Positions 32,946-43,749 of a stretch of DNA of 64,000 nt are shown here, in pieces. The DNA comes from Verrucomicrobiota bacterium (lineage in GTDB: Bacteria; Verrucomicrobiota; Verrucomicrobiia; Limisphaerales; Pedosphaeraceae), in NCBI GenBank assembly GCA_021325145.1, contig JAJPHR010000086.1:1-64000 (forward strand). The letters are read 5' to 3'. The translations under genes were made by a program, and so were the position numbers. Numbering within the stretch: the first letter of the stretch is position 1; the number at the start of each line of letters is the position of its first letter. The notes beneath the pieces were generated by a model. It was not told where the DNA came from, made no database searches, and saw nothing but the letters and a program-made list of their open reading frames with translations.

Positions 32946-35900
32946 TTAAGGCCAGCTTGCGCGATAAAACGCAGGCGAGGTCGGGCTCGGGTCGAAGAAA
33001 GTTGCCGTGCCATTCGTATCCGTGGTCACCGTCTGCACATCCGTCCAGACCGCGCCGCTGCCAATGACTGGGCTGCGTTGCAGGCGATAGGTGTAGCCGG
33101 GCAAGCCGGTCAAACTGAACGTCGTGGTCGGCCCGGCAACTCCTGACTGAGCACTCATCGTGACGAACCCGAACACATTCGGCGCGGCCGGGCCGGTCAC
33201 CGTTAGCACAATCTGGTCAGTGCTGCTCAAGCCGTCCAAATCCGTCGCGATAATTCCCACGTTAAATGTCCCAGGCGCGTTGGGTATGCCACCGAGGACG
33301 CCAGTGACGGGATCAATCGTCAGCCAGGCCGGCGGCGCGGGCACGGAACTCAAGGAATAGGTGAAGCTGTCGCCAATGTCCGTGTCCGCCCAGGTGTTGG
33401 TTGGCGGCGCAAAGCCGAACGGCACGCCGGTCGTGGCCGCCTGATTTGCGAGCGGTTGTATGAGGATGGGCGAATTATCGAATTTCACGCGGAAGATATA
33501 GGTCAGCACCAGCCGATTGTTGCTGGCGTCATTCATGTGGGCGGCGATGGCAAGCGTGCCCAGGTTCAACGAAACGGCCGAGCCGAAGCGGATATAAGGC
33601 TCAGCGGTCGGCACCACCAGTTTCCGCACCAGACTCCATTGTGGCAAACCGGGATAATTCCGCACATAAACGAAGCTGACGCCAATGCCGACTGACTCGA
33701 ACACGGTCGGCACGCCAATTACGATGATTTCGCCATCAACGGAAACCGCCGCCCCGAAGGTGGCATTACCGCCAACATCCGCGCCGGGCACCAATTTGTC
33801 TGCCTGGCCCCACTGATTGGAACCGCTCTGGTTGCGGCTGAACACATAGGCCGAACCGGAAAGTGTCCCATTGCCCGTATCGAAAGGAGCGCCCGCCACC
33901 ACCAGATCGCCGCTGATTCCAACCGCGGAACCAAGCAAGGCATTCGCGTACGGGTCCAAGGCGACACTCTTTTTCACCTGGCCCCATAAATTCGGGCCGC
34001 TTTGATTACGGCCGAAGACATACACCGCGCCGGCGGCCGCCGCCGCTCCTGAATTCCTGGGAGCGCCCACCGCAGCTGTATCGACGTTGATGGCCACCGA
34101 CGCGCCGAACTGGTCGCCGGAAGCTCCGTCCGAAGGCGAAAGCTTTCTCACGAAGCCCCATTGGTTGGTCCCGTTCTGGTTGCGGCTGAACACATAGGCC
34201 GAGCCGGTGCCGTGATTTTGTATCGCTCCCACCACAGCGGTATCGCCATTAATCGCCACCGAGTTTCCGAATTGATCACCGCTCACGCCGTCAGGTGGCA
34301 GCAAGCGCTTGACCAGGCCCCATGCGTTCGATCCGCCAAAGTCACGGTCGAAAATATAGGCCACACCGGTCGCCACACCATTCGAGACGGCGCCGGGCGC
34401 GCCGATGATGGCTGTAGTTCCGCTCAAACCGGCGGAGAAACCAAACAGGTCGCCAGAGGTGGCGTTGCTCGTTCCCGTCAGCTTCGTGAACTGCCCCCAG
34501 GCATCGGCTCCGCCCTGGTTGCGGTAATAAACGTAAGCCGAACCCGAATGACCGACTGCGCCATTATCGTAGGGCGCTCCCACCACGGTGATGTTCAACC
34601 CGGCTGCCACGGATGAATTGAAAGGATCACTGGTGGTTCCATCGGAGTTCGTCATCCGTTTGCTGAACCCGTCGATCGCCGTAATGGTCGTGTTGTTGTC
34701 CACGACCGGCGCGGCGAAGCCATCATTGACTGCGAGCGTCAACCGGCTGGTCTCAGAACCCCCGGGAGCCAGCCGATTTGTGGTGGTCGGCACAAACACA
34801 ATGGCACGCAACATCGCCGTCAACTGCGCCGGCGTGATGTTGCTGATTGAATACACTCCGTTGCTCCCCGCGAATCCTCCCAGCGCGGTCAGAAAGCCAT
34901 GATTGGTAAGGTCGAGCGAGACCGTTGCCGCCAGGGGTTGCAGCCCAAGATTGTCCACGTCAGCCACGGTAACACCCGCAAATGGCCGCAGGCTCAGGCG
35001 ATCATAAACGCGCAGAGCGCCAGTCCCGGCAATCGTCGGCGGATCGTTCACGGAAGTGACATTGATGGTGCTATTGGTGACCAGCGGACTGCTCACATAA
35101 AAGTCAGTCGTGCTCATCGTGAGGATCGTCAATTCCGACGTTGGGACCGGAATGCGATTGGGAGTCGGAACAAACGTCAGCCCGCGGATGGATGCAGTGA
35201 GGTTGGACCCGTTGTCCAGCATCTTGTAAGTGCCCGCGGCGGTATTGATAAATCCGCCCAGGTTCTGCAAGACACCCTTGGCCGCATTGTCGAGAGTAAT
35301 GGTCACTTCCACCCGCTGCGTGCCGTGCTCGTCAACATCCGAAATGGTCACGTTGGTAAACGGCTGCACGGTCTGCTTGTCAGTGATCGCGAAGCCGGTT
35401 TGGATGCCGGTCACCACGGGCGGATCATTCGTGCCCACCAGCGTGATGGTCACCGTCCTCGTGTCACGATCCGAACCCGCCCGCGCCACGGACACGGTGG
35501 CGTTTCCGCTCACCACGCCGCCGGTGTCGTCTTTCATCTGATAAGTGAAGTGCTCCGTGCCGGCGAAACCAGGCGCGGGTGTGTAAAGCACCTTTGTCGC
35601 CGCCGGATTGGTGGTCACCGTCCCGCCCTGATCAGGAATGCCCAGCGTCGAAATCGGGCGCACCCCGAGGGTGTCCGGCAACAGCAGATCATTTGCCAGC
35701 ACATCCAGCGAATTGGAAGCCGAGCCTGATAACGCGGCGAAGTTGTCATCCCGGGTGATCAAGCCGCCCACAATCACGTTTGCCTGGTTCGTAGCCGCGT
35801 TACCACGCCCGTCCGAAATGGTGTAGCCGATGATCTCCGTGCCAATGAATCCCGCCTTGGGCGTGTAAACCAGCGTGTTGTCGGGTCCCATGCCATTGAT

Positions 35901-38900
35901 GGAAACCGCACCCTGCGTGCCGTTGGTTTGGAGGCCGGTAATCGTCAGCGTGCCGGGAGTGCGCGGCATCACATAGTCGTTTTTGAGCACCGTCAGGACG
36001 TTTCCAGTGCTGTCGCGCGCGACGCTGTAGGCGTCCGGGCTGGACTTAAGCGTCGCGAAGTCGATTACCTTCACCAGCACGCTGCCGCTCGCTCGCGCGG
36101 CCGTGCCATAGGAGATCTCATAAGTGAAAGTTTCCTGGCCGCTGAAATTGGCCGCTGGTGTGTAAACCAGCCCATTGCCCGCTTGATTAATCGTGACCGT
36201 GCCACCTTGGTTGGGGGCGTTGTTGCTGATGCCAATCGCGGTAATAAAAATGGGTTGGCCCTGGTTCGGCAGGATGGCGTCATTGGCTAGCACCGTCAGG
36301 CCGTTGTTCTGGCTGTTCTTGATTACCGAGAAAACGTCGCCATTGGCGAAGAACCCGCTCGGTTGCACCTGGATGGAAACATTCGCACTGGCGGTGCCGC
36401 CCGCGCCGTCAGAAATAGTGTAGGTAATCAGCGGCTCGATGTGGCTGGTCACGTTGACGCCCGGCTGATAGACCAGCCGGTTGCGGGCCGCGTTGATGGA
36501 AATCGTCCCGCTTAGCGCGTTGCCATTGTTGGTCACGGCGATGATCGTGAGGTTCGTATTGATCGCGGGCAGGATTTGATCGTTCGCCAGCACGTCGAGC
36601 GAAGTGCTCCCGCCGCCGGCAATGACCGTGAAACTGTCATCGTTTGCGCTGAGCGTGTTGCCGCGGTCGATGACGGTGACCGCCACCATGCCCGTCGCCG
36701 TGGGAAGACTCCCGGCGGAGAGCACATAAGTGAACGTTTCCGTAAACGGAGTCGTGTTGGTGGAGTTGGGCGTGTAAGTGATCAAATTGTTGGGCCCAAT
36801 GCCGTTTAGCGACACCGCGCCGCCGTGATCAGGCACACCCAAAGCCGCAACGGTCAACGGCGTGGCGGAAGCGGGAAGAATCGTGTCATTGGCCAGCACA
36901 TCAAGATTGGCGGTGGTGCCCTTGGCAACCGTAAACCAATCCGGGTTTGCCTGTGGCCGGCTGCCAGTCATCGTAACAGTAACATTGGCGGTGTCCGTGC
37001 CTCCGATCCCATCGGAAATTGTGTAGGTGAACGTCTCGGTTCCAGAACTGATTGCCGGTGTATAAATCAGCCCGTTCGCTTGCGCATTGATTGCGACAGC
37101 GCCGCCGGCGCTCGGCGCAGTAACACCAACGATGCTGATGGACCCGCCTGCTTGCGAGAGTATGACGTCATTCGCCAGCACCGCGAGGTTGTTGGAAGAA
37201 CTCCCGGCCTGCACGGTAAACAAATCGTCGTTCGCTATGCTCAGACTGTGGTCCATGACCGAGTAAGTAAAAGTATCCGTGGTCAATTGGCCCTGCTTGA
37301 GCCAGGCGAAAGAGTTATGCGGATCGTAGAGAAAACTGCCGTCGGCGTTCAGATTCACCGTCGCCCCGCCCGCCGTCACAAAGTTCGCAAACGGTATGGC
37401 TCGGATGGTGTCATCGGGCGCATGGCCATTCACATCCGGATCATGGTCATTGGCCAGCACACCCGGAGCAGCCATCGGCACGGGAATCTTCTCGCCGGTT
37501 ACATAAGCGTCATTCACCCCAATCGGCGGATCATTCCGGCCCAGAACAGTGACGCTGACCATCGAATTGCTGGACGCGCCAAAATCGTCCGTGATTGTGT
37601 AAGTGAACGTGTCCACGGTGGACTCCTTGCGCGCCAACGCGTTCAGATTCGAGGATACAGTCGGGTTATAAATCACATTCGTCCCCACTACTTGGACGCC
37701 GGCGCCTTGAGCGCTGAGCGCCGAAGGAAGCGAAAGGGTCAGGTGCGGAGGCACGGGATTGGTTATCCCCGTATCGACATCAAAGTCGTTCGCCAGCACC
37801 GTCGCAATCGGGATGGTCAGCGGCGTATCCTCGTCGGTGGCGAATGAATTCGGATTGGCTACCGGCGCGTCATTGATCCCAGTGACCGTGACATGAACGG
37901 CCGCAGTGCCGAACGCGCCATGCCGATCCATCACGCTGTAATAAAACGTATCGACCGCGCTCTGCCCCTGGCCGAGCGCCTCCAGGATGGCGGAATTGCG
38001 TGGATCATAAGTTATGTGCGTCTGGTTGCGATCGAATCGGATGTAGAGCGTCACCGCCGCTCCCAACGCGCTGATGGCCTGGAAGCTATTGACATAACCG
38101 TTCGTTGACTCCACCGAAACAATCGTCAGAGTACTGCCGTTGTCGTCGCTGTTCGGATCAGTGTCATTCGCCAGCAACGTGTCGGCCGTGGTAAAATCCA
38201 GCAGTGCATCTTCACTGGTGATCAATCGCGGGTCGGTGCTGACGCTGTCGTCCTGCGGCGTGGGTGGGAAATTCACGCCGGTGACGGTGACGCTGACGGT
38301 CGCGGTCGCTTTGACGATATTATTGCTGATTTCCGCCGGGGTGCTGCCGCGAGCGTGATCGATGCCATTGGAAGAATCCAGGATGGTGTATTGGAATGTG
38401 TCCACCACGTTGCTGCCCGGCGGCAAGGCGCGCAGGAGCACGGAAGCGCTTGGATCATAGGTGATGCTCGCGCCGGTTTGCGGCGAGTTGTTGATGGAGA
38501 GCAAGGCCCCGAACGCGCTGGCCCCGGTCGAATTAGTCACTCCCGGAGCAATCCCGTTGGTTACACCCACCCCAACCACCCGGATGGTGTCCGTAACATC
38601 GGGATCGATATCGTTGGCGAGCACCAGAACCGCCGGCAATGGCGTGGCCGCATCGGTGGCCGCCACATCGTTGTAGGCACGCGGCGGGGCATTGCCGATC
38701 GCCAGCGCATTGCCGCTGGCATCATAGCCGGGATTTGACAATTCATTGGTCGCTGGAATCCTCCCGCCCTCCTTCGCCACCACGCGCTGGTAGGGCAAAA
38801 AGACACCCTGGAACTGCGGGCTGAGAACGAGCGACTGGTTGCTCGCCGTGAGAAAGCCCGGATCATTGGGATCGGACGAACTGAACGCGCCCACGTAACT

Positions 38901-41900
38901 GGCGGAAAACACCACCTGGTTGGACGGGTTCAACAAGGTAACTGTCCCCGCCGATGGATCCATGGACAGATCGCCCGCCGCAATTTGCATGTGCACTCCC
39001 GTGGGAACAGACGGCCCCACCGCGTGCTGTGAAAACAGGACCAGCGCCTCGCCAGGATTCAGCGGCTGGCTGGTGAAAGTGTGGCGCAAGTTGCCGCCGA
39101 CCAATACCTGGTAACCACCCAGATCCAGGTTGGTCGAGTCGTGCGGAACGTAAAACTCGATGAACTGGTTGTTCGTGTTCGGCGCGGCCGGCGCAACAAG
39201 CATTTCCTCAATGATAACTCGCTGACCCGCATTCAGTTCGAATGCGCCATTGTCGGGCGCGGTGTCGCGGAAAAAGCCGCGCTGGTCCGTCCCAAGTGTC
39301 GTGTAGAACGTGGCTGCGGGAGTGTTGGACGCCGCATTGCCGACGGCCGGGCTGTTCGTCGCCAGGGCATAAGTCAAAGTGGGACCGCCGTTATTCGCCA
39401 AGGAAAGCAAAACCGGGCTGAGATTGGTTCGATCGGTCGGTTGGTCCAGAATGACCGTGTCCACGGGAGCGCCGCCGGCCGAATAAATCGTCGCGGTCCC
39501 ATCATCAGAAATATTGCCGCCCAGCGAAATAATCGCGCCGCTCTCATCCATCTCAAGGTTTTTGCCCGAGCCATCGGCAACGATGGTGTTTTGCAACTGG
39601 ACGGTGGTGTTGAAGACATTGGGCCGAATCGAAGAGCCTTGGCTGGAGGCATCGACGTTTTCATGGAAAGTGCAACTTAGGATAAACACGTCCAGTTCCG
39701 TGCCTGGATCGAGGTCTTCGACATACAGCGCGCCGCCGCCCAATCCACCGGGGGAAAGCTGCTGATTGGCGGAGAAGGTGGTGTCGAGCATGACGCAGGG
39801 CTGAACCGTGTAAATGGAAATGCCGCCCCCGCCCTGCCCCGTGGCCGCGCCCGTGCTGTTGCCGCGAATGAGGCAGTGATCCAAATTGAGGCCGCCGCCG
39901 TTTACATCGATGCCCCCGCCCCAAACCTCCGCGCGGCTGTCGGTGACGGCGCAGTAACTCAGATTGAGCGTGCCGCCCTCATTGACTTCCGCCACGCCGC
40001 CCGCGAAGGAATGATGCCCTTTCGTCAATGTCAAACGATTCACCGTGACCAGCGCATTGACCACGAACAATTCCACATCCGCAACCCCATCCGAGTTGGT
40101 GTCGCCGCTGATGAACAATTGGTTGGCGCCCGGGCCATCGATGGTCACGTTTTTATTCAGTACCAGGGTGCTTTTGAGTCGAATCGTGGCGGGATAGTCC
40201 GGCACGCCCGAAACGGTGGAGCGAATGTCGAAGGTGATGTGATCGTTGCTGCCGGCGTCGGCCAGGGCGCGGCGAAGCGTTCCGCCGGTTACACTGTCCG
40301 GCAACGAGGGTTGCGCAGGGTCATAATCATCGGTGCGCGTAACAATGAGCGTGCGCTGGTTTTGCCGGAACACGACAGCCAGGCTCGCGGTGGTGGAATT
40401 GCCCGTCTGATCGCGGGCGGTGATGGAAAAAGTAATCGCTGTGCCAACCACCAAATTGGTATTGGGAATGAATTGCAGCGCGCCCAGGCTGGTGGTGGCA
40501 TTGCTCGCGCTGCCGCTAAAAACATACGAGCCGGGCGCGTTATTGGTGAACCCGTTCGCCGCCAGGCTGTTCGAGGTGAAACTACCCCAAGCCGTGTTCG
40601 TTAGTAAGACCGTCACGGTCACGTTCTGCTGGTCGGAAATGGAAACGAGGCTGAGCGGTTGAATGGGTGGCGTGAATGGCAGCGATACGGGCTGGGTGGG
40701 CGGGACGTTAATAACCGGCCCACCGCTCAAGGCAGCCACCCGGATGACGCTGCCGTTGTTGCTCACCAGGCCGCCTTGATGATCATCGACGGCGATGTTG
40801 AACGTGGTGTTCTCCGTCAGCCCCACCGGGATTCGGTGCGGCGTGGGCACGAAGACGAGTTGACGGATCGCGAAGGTCACGCCGCCGGGCGTCCCGGTGA
40901 CTTGATAATTACCGTTGCTGCTGACAAACCCGGAAGCGATGAGATTCGTGGGACTGAAACTGCCCTTGGCGTTGTCATCCAGGCTCACAGTCACAGTGAC
41001 TTGCTGCTGGCCCAGTTCGTCCACGTCGGTGATCAGCACAGTGGGAAACGGCGCCTGGGTGCCGGAATCCGGAATGGTGACCAGCGGTGAAATGCCCTGG
41101 ATGGTGGGCGCGTCGTTCACCGGAGTGACAATCACCGTGGTGCTCGTATCCGGGACGTTGGTCACGCCTCCGTCAATCATCGTCAACGTAAAAAACGTCG
41201 TCTCATTCGTCGAACCATTGATGCGGTTTGGCGTCGGTTGGAACAGCAACTGGCGGATGGCAGCGGTCGCAGCCTGCGCCGTCCCCGTGAAACTGTAGGA
41301 TGCGCTGGGCAGCGTGTTCGCTTTGACGAACCCGCCCAAATTGACGAGCTGGCCTTTAACATCGCTGTCCAGTTGGATCACGACGATGAAAGACCCGGCG
41401 TTGAAGCTCTGCATCGTCACTCCTGAAAAGAGAGCGATGGTGCTGTTATCGTTGACATGCTGGCCCGAAGCGGTGCCGGAAAGCCCCGGCGGCGTGACCG
41501 GCGTATAAACGTACACGGCGGCATTGGTCGTCGTGGTGGCAAAACCGTCATTGACAGAAACGGTCAAGATGACGGTGTTCGTAAAGGCTTGCGGGAAAAC
41601 GGATGGCCGGTAAACCAAGGTCTTCAGCGCGCTAACGACATCCCCAGCCGTCGCGCCGGACAAAACATAGTTCGTGCCGGTGACTCCGCCTCCGGCTTCC
41701 AATTGGCCGAGCGGACCGGCGCCACTAAGGCCGACCGTCAAAGTCAGCAGTTGCCCGAGATAACCATTTGTGCCTGTGCCGCGATCGACATCGGCAACAT
41801 TGGGATTCTGAAACGGCAGGATGGTACGGCCCGTCTGGGCCGGTTGCGGAGTGGAACTGACGCCCGTAATGACGGGAGGATCATTGATGGAAGTCACCAC

Positions 41901-42743
41901 TACATTGACGGAACTGTCACTCCGGGGGTTATATCCGTCGTCCACCAAAATGGTGAAGGTGTTCGTTTCCTTTTGGCCCACTGGCAGCCGATTGGGTGTC
42001 GGCACAAACGTCAGGGCGTGGATCGCCGTCGTTACGTTGCCTGCAATGTCGCTCAAGCTATATGTCCCGTCGGCGTTGGCGGTGAAGCCGGAACCGCCGA
42101 CCAGCAGCGCGCCTTTATTCGTATCATCCAGGCTCACCGTCACCGTCTCCGATTGCTGCCCCCCATTGTCGGGATCGGAGATGTTCACATTAACAAAGGG
42201 CTGAGTGGTCTGTTCGTCATTGATGTTAAAACGAGTCGGCGATCCGGGATTGATCACAGGCGGATGGTTGGTTGAGTTGACTCGCACTGTGAAGGTGAAG
42301 TTGCTGGAAAGCCCGCTGGAATTGGTGGCCGTTATGGAAAAGGTGACGTTGCTGCTGTTCGGAACGGGAATCGAAAATGGCACGGGGGCAAACTGAAGCG
42401 TGTGGAATTCGTTACCGACCGTGGTTTGGCTGGCAAACGCAATCGTATAGAGGCCGCCGCCCTGACTCGTGACCCCGGCCCCCAGATTTCGAAACGAGCC
42501 CAGGCTGGAGGGACTGATCGTGATCGACATGCCCAAACCGTTGTTGTCGCCATCATCCACAGCCAACAGCGTAAACAAGGCATTGGTCTGCTCATCCGAA
42601 ATGGTGCCCGGCTGGATAAGCCCGCTGATTGATGGCGCATTGGTTGTCGCGGCCCGGAGCGTTGTGGCACACAGGCACAGGAACAGCGCGGCCAGCAGCG
42701 TGGCCTTGTTGAACAGGCTGTCAGAGGGATGGCGTGGTTTCAT
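32946..42743 (-). CDS. Giant secreted multi-domain protein (3265 aa)
   Basis: Signal peptide at about 1-31 (FLCLCATTLRA). Residues 35-795: six copies of a ~110-aa repeat with PPxIxG, D-E-Q-T-x-P-F, DVD, VTVSLD, FVPTPNRIPVG and a DDG end. 797-1170: a right-handed β-helix-like region (LTLTKGHHSFAGGVAEVNEG, SLANNGGPTLTYAL). 1174-1340: lamin-tail-like domain. 1353-2428: ten cadherin/Ig-like domains with VLANDxxLP and TFTYTISDG. 2430-2686: two more N-terminal-type repeats. 2686-3080: seven FG-GAP repeats (FGNSVAINGDTAVVGA), one integrin-like propeller. 3089-3180: putative Ig domain (AWLTIDPVTGVLGGIP). The end is the shared C-terminal module (FYRASWP). It is the last gene of the operon, 11 bases after the chaperone gene, and is likely an adhesin or surface-layer protein. 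Confidence 0.88.
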   Translation of the reverse strand: MKPRHPSDSLFNKATLLAALFLCLCATTLRAATTNAPSISGLIQPGTISDEQTNALFTLLAVDDGDNNGLGMSITISPSSLGSFRNLGAGVTSQGGGLYTIAFASQTTVGNEFHTLQFAPVPFSIPVPNSSNVTFSITATNSSGLSSNFTFTVRVNSTNHPPVINPGSPTRFNINDEQTTQPFVNVNISDPDNGGQQSETVTVSLDDTNKGALLVGGSGFTANADGTYSLSDIAGNVTTAIHALTFVPTPNRLPVGQKETNTFTILVDDGYNPRSDSSVNVVVTSINDPPVITGVSSTPQPAQTGRTILPFQNPNVADVDRGTGTNGYLGQLLTLTVGLSGAGPLGQLEAGGGVTGTNYVLSGATAGDVVSALKTLVYRPSVFPQAFTNTVILTVSVNDGFATTTTNAAVYVYTPVTPPGLSGTASGQHVNDNSTIALFSGVTMQSFNAGSFIVVIQLDSDVKGQLVNLGGFVKANTLPSASYSFTGTAQAATAAIRQLLFQPTPNRINGSTNETTFFTLTMIDGGVTNVPDTSTTVIVTPVNDAPTIQGISPLVTIPDSGTQAPFPTVLITDVDELGQQQVTVTVSLDDNAKGSFSPTNLIASGFVSSNGNYQVTGTPGGVTFAIRQLVFVPTPHRIPVGLTENTTFNIAVDDHQGGLVSNNGSVIRVAALSGGPVINVPPTQPVSLPFTPPIQPLSLVSISDQQNVTVTVLLTNTAWGSFTSNSLAANGFTNNAPGSYVFSGSASNATTSLGALQFIPNTNLVVGTAITFSITARDQTGNSTTASLAVVFRQNQRTLIVTRTDDYDPAQPSLPDSVTGGTLRRALADAGSNDHITFDIRSTVSGVPDYPATIRLKSTLVLNKNVTIDGPGANQLFISGDTNSDGVADVELFVVNALVTVNRLTLTKGHHSFAGGVAEVNEGGTLNLSYCAVTDSRAEVWGGGIDVNGGGLNLDHCLIRGNSTGAATGQGGGGISIYTVQPCVMLDTTFSANQQLSPGGLGGGALYVEDLDPGTELDVFILSCTFHENVDASSQGSSIRPNVFNTTVQLQNTIVADGSGKNLEMDESGAIISLGGNISDDGTATIYSAGGAPVDTVILDQPTDRTNLSPVLLSLANNGGPTLTYALATNSPAVGNAASNTPAATFYTTLGTDQRGFFRDTAPDNGAFELNAGQRVIIEEMLVAPAAPNTNNQFIEFYVPHDSTNLDLGGYQVLVGGNLRHTFTSQPLNPGEALVLFSQHAVGPSVPTGVHMQIAAGDLSMDPSAGTVTLLNPSNQVVFSASYVGAFSSSDPNDPGFLTASNQSLVLSPQFQGVFLPYQRVVAKEGGRIPATNELSNPGYDASGNALAIGNAPPRAYNDVAATDAATPLPAVLVLANDIDPDVTDTIRVVGVGVTNGIAPGVTNSTGASAFGALLSINNSPQTGASITYDPSASVLLRALPPGSNVVDTFQYTILDSSNGIDHARGSTPAEISNNIVKATATVSVTVTGVNFPPTPQDDSVSTDPRLITSEDALLDFTTADTLLANDTDPNSDDNGSTLTIVSVESTNGYVNSFQAISALGAAVTLYIRFDRNQTHITYDPRNSAILEALGQGQSAVDTFYYSVMDRHGAFGTAAVHVTVTGINDAPVANPNSFATDEDTPLTIPIATVLANDFDVDTGITNPVPPHLTLSLPSALSAQGAGVQVVGTNVIYNPTVSSNLNALARKESTVDTFTYTITDDFGASSNSMVSVTVLGRNDPPIGVNDAYVTGEKIPVPMAAPGVLANDHDPDVNGHAPDDTIRAIPFANFVTAGGATVNLNADGSFLYDPHNSFAWLKQGQLTTDTFTYSVMDHSLSIANDDLFTVQAGSSSNNLAVLANDVILSQAGGSISIVGVTAPSAGGAVAINAQANGLIYTPAISSGTETFTYTISDGIGGTDTANVTVTMTGSRPQANPDWFTVAKGTTANLDVLANDTILPASATPLTVAALGVPDHGGAVSLNGIGPNNLITYTPNSTNTTPFTETFTYVLSAGSLPTATGMVAVTVIDRGNTLSANDDSFTVIAGGGSTSLDVLANDQILPAINTNLTIIAVTNNGNALSGTISINAARNRLVYQPGVNVTSHIEPLITYTISDGAGGTASANVSIQVQPSGFFANGDVFSVIKNSQNNGLTVLANDAILPNQGQPIFITAIGISNNAPNQGGTVTINQAGNGLVYTPAANFSGQETFTYEISYGTAARASGSVLVKVIDFATLKSSPDAYSVARDSTGNVLTVLKNDYVMPRTPGTLTITGLQTNGTQGAVSINGMGPDNTLVYTPKAGFIGTEIIGYTISDGRGNAATNQANVIVGGLITRDDNFAALSGSASNSLDVLANDLLLPDTLGVRPISTLGIPDQGGTVTTNPAATKVLYTPAPGFAGTEHFTYQMKDDTGGVVSGNATVSVARAGSDRDTRTVTITLVGTNDPPVVTGIQTGFAITDKQTVQPFTNVTISDVDEHGTQRVEVTITLDNAAKGVLQNLGGFINTAAGTYKMLDNGSNLTASIRGLTFVPTPNRIPVPTSELTILTMSTTDFYVSSPLVTNSTINVTSVNDPPTIAGTGALRVYDRLSLRPFAGVTVADVDNLGLQPLAATVSLDLTNHGFLTALGGFAGSNGVYSISNITPAQLTAMLRAIVFVPTTTNRLAPGGSETSRLTLAVNDGFAAPVVDNNTTITAIDGFSKRMTNSDGTTSDPFNSSVAAGLNITVVGAPYDNGAVGHSGSAYVYYRNQGGADAWGQFTKLTGTSNATSGDLFGFSAGLSGTTAIIGAPGAVSNGVATGVAYIFDRDFGGSNAWGLVKRLLPPDGVSGDQFGNSVAINGDTAVVGAIQNHGTGSAYVFSRNQNGTNQWGFVRKLSPSDGASGDQFGASVAINVDTAAVGAPRNSGAAAAAGAVYVFGRNQSGPNLWGQVKKSVALDPYANALLGSAVGISGDLVVAGAPFDTGNGTLSGSAYVFSRNQSGSNQWGQADKLVPGADVGGNATFGAAVSVDGEIIVIGVPTVFESVGIGVSFVYVRNYPGLPQWSLVRKLVVPTAEPYIRFGSAVSLNLGTLAIAAHMNDASNNRLVLTYIFRVKFDNSPILIQPLANQAATTGVPFGFAPPTNTWADTDIGDSFTYSLSSVPAPPAWLTIDPVTGVLGGIPNAPGTFNVGIIATDLDGLSSTDQIVLTVTGPAAPNVFGFVTMSAQSGVAGPTTTFSLTGLPGYTYRLQRSPVIGSGAVWTDVQTVTTDTNGTATFFDPSPTSPAFYRASWP

Positions 42744-42754
42744 GATGGTAGAAA

Positions 42755-43729
42755 TCAGGGTGTGCGAAGCATCGTGGGCGGAAGCGCCTCGGCTGCCTTG
42801 GCGACGGTCGTGGTTGGATAATCCAGCGCCGCCAAAGCCTGCGGATAAGTCTGGACCGGAACAAAAGCGCGCGTTTCCCGCTCGAAAGCCTGCCGTAACT
42901 GCTGCTGTTTCCCGGCGAGCAACCGCCGTTGGAGCGAGTTCTCAACCTGTGCCAGCGGCGTCACCACCGAGGGGCGCGAGTCGAGTTTGCTGACCAGGAA
43001 AAAGCCGCGGCCGGTCTTGATGACCTCACTGATCGCGCCGTTGGTATTAAGGGCGAAACCGGCGGAAATTACCTCATCCGGCCAGCGGTAGCCGGTCACC
43101 CCTTCGTCAAACCATCCGACATCGCCACCCTTGTAGCGGCTGGTCTGATCTTCGGAAAAATCCGCCGCGACGCGGGTGAAGCCGCGGGTCAGGGCCTGGC
43201 TGCGCGCCTCATTAATGCGGGACTGTAATTCAGTGATTTTGTCAGCTTCCAGCTTGGGATCAATTTTGATCTCGATCAGCGCAAGACGGGCTTTCGCCGG
43301 CCGGGTGTAATGTGCCAGATTTGTTTCATACAAGGAGCGCACTTCATCGGGTGGGGCTTTGAGCGCTTCCAGGCGCGGTGTCAGCTCGTGTTCCTCGAGC
43401 CTGGCGGTGAGCATGTTTTCGTACTCGCGACGCACCTCCGGATCGTTCTCCAGCCCCAGGGCGCGCGCTTTTTGCAAGCGCGTTTCGCGGGTAATCATTT
43501 CCTCCAGCAGCGCTTGCTTGTCCGGCAATGGCCGCTGATTGCTGACGCGCCACTGCACTTCCTTCTCAAAATCCTCCCGCGTGATGACATGAGCGCCGAC
43601 CCGCGCCAGAACGCCAACATCCGAAGGTTTGTTGGAACAACCAGTAAAGGCCGCCAGCAGCGAAACCAAACCAGACAGGGCCGCCATCCGACGGCACTCC
43701 CCACAAACGCCGCGGACCATCTTTATCAT
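42755..43729 (-). CDS. SurA/parvulin-like peptidyl-prolyl isomerase lipoprotein
   Basis: About 324 aa. Lipobox LLAAFTGC, Cys31. A SurA-like N-terminal helical domain (ITREDFEKEVQWRVSNQR, ALLEEMITRETRLQKARALG) is followed by a rotamase region at about 140-250 (YTRPAKARLALIEIKID, then SRYKGGDVGWFDEG). It would sit on a membrane and help exported proteins fold. I use ATG 43729; a GTG at 43747 lies two bases after the previous stop and would lengthen it by six residues. Its place between two genes for large secreted proteins suggests a folding helper dedicated to them. Confidence 0.85.
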   Translation of the reverse strand: MIKMVRGVCGECRRMAALSGLVSLLAAFTGCSNKPSDVGVLARVGAHVITREDFEKEVQWRVSNQRPLPDKQALLEEMITRETRLQKARALGLENDPEVRREYENMLTARLEEHELTPRLEALKAPPDEVRSLYETNLAHYTRPAKARLALIEIKIDPKLEADKITELQSRINEARSQALTRGFTRVAADFSEDQTSRYKGGDVGWFDEGVTGYRWPDEVISAGFALNTNGAISEVIKTGRGFFLVSKLDSRPSVVTPLAQVENSLQRRLLAGKQQQLRQAFERETRAFVPVQTYPQALAALDYPTTTVAKAAEALPPTMLRTP

Positions 43730-43749
43730 TGGTGCCGGGAAACTCACGG

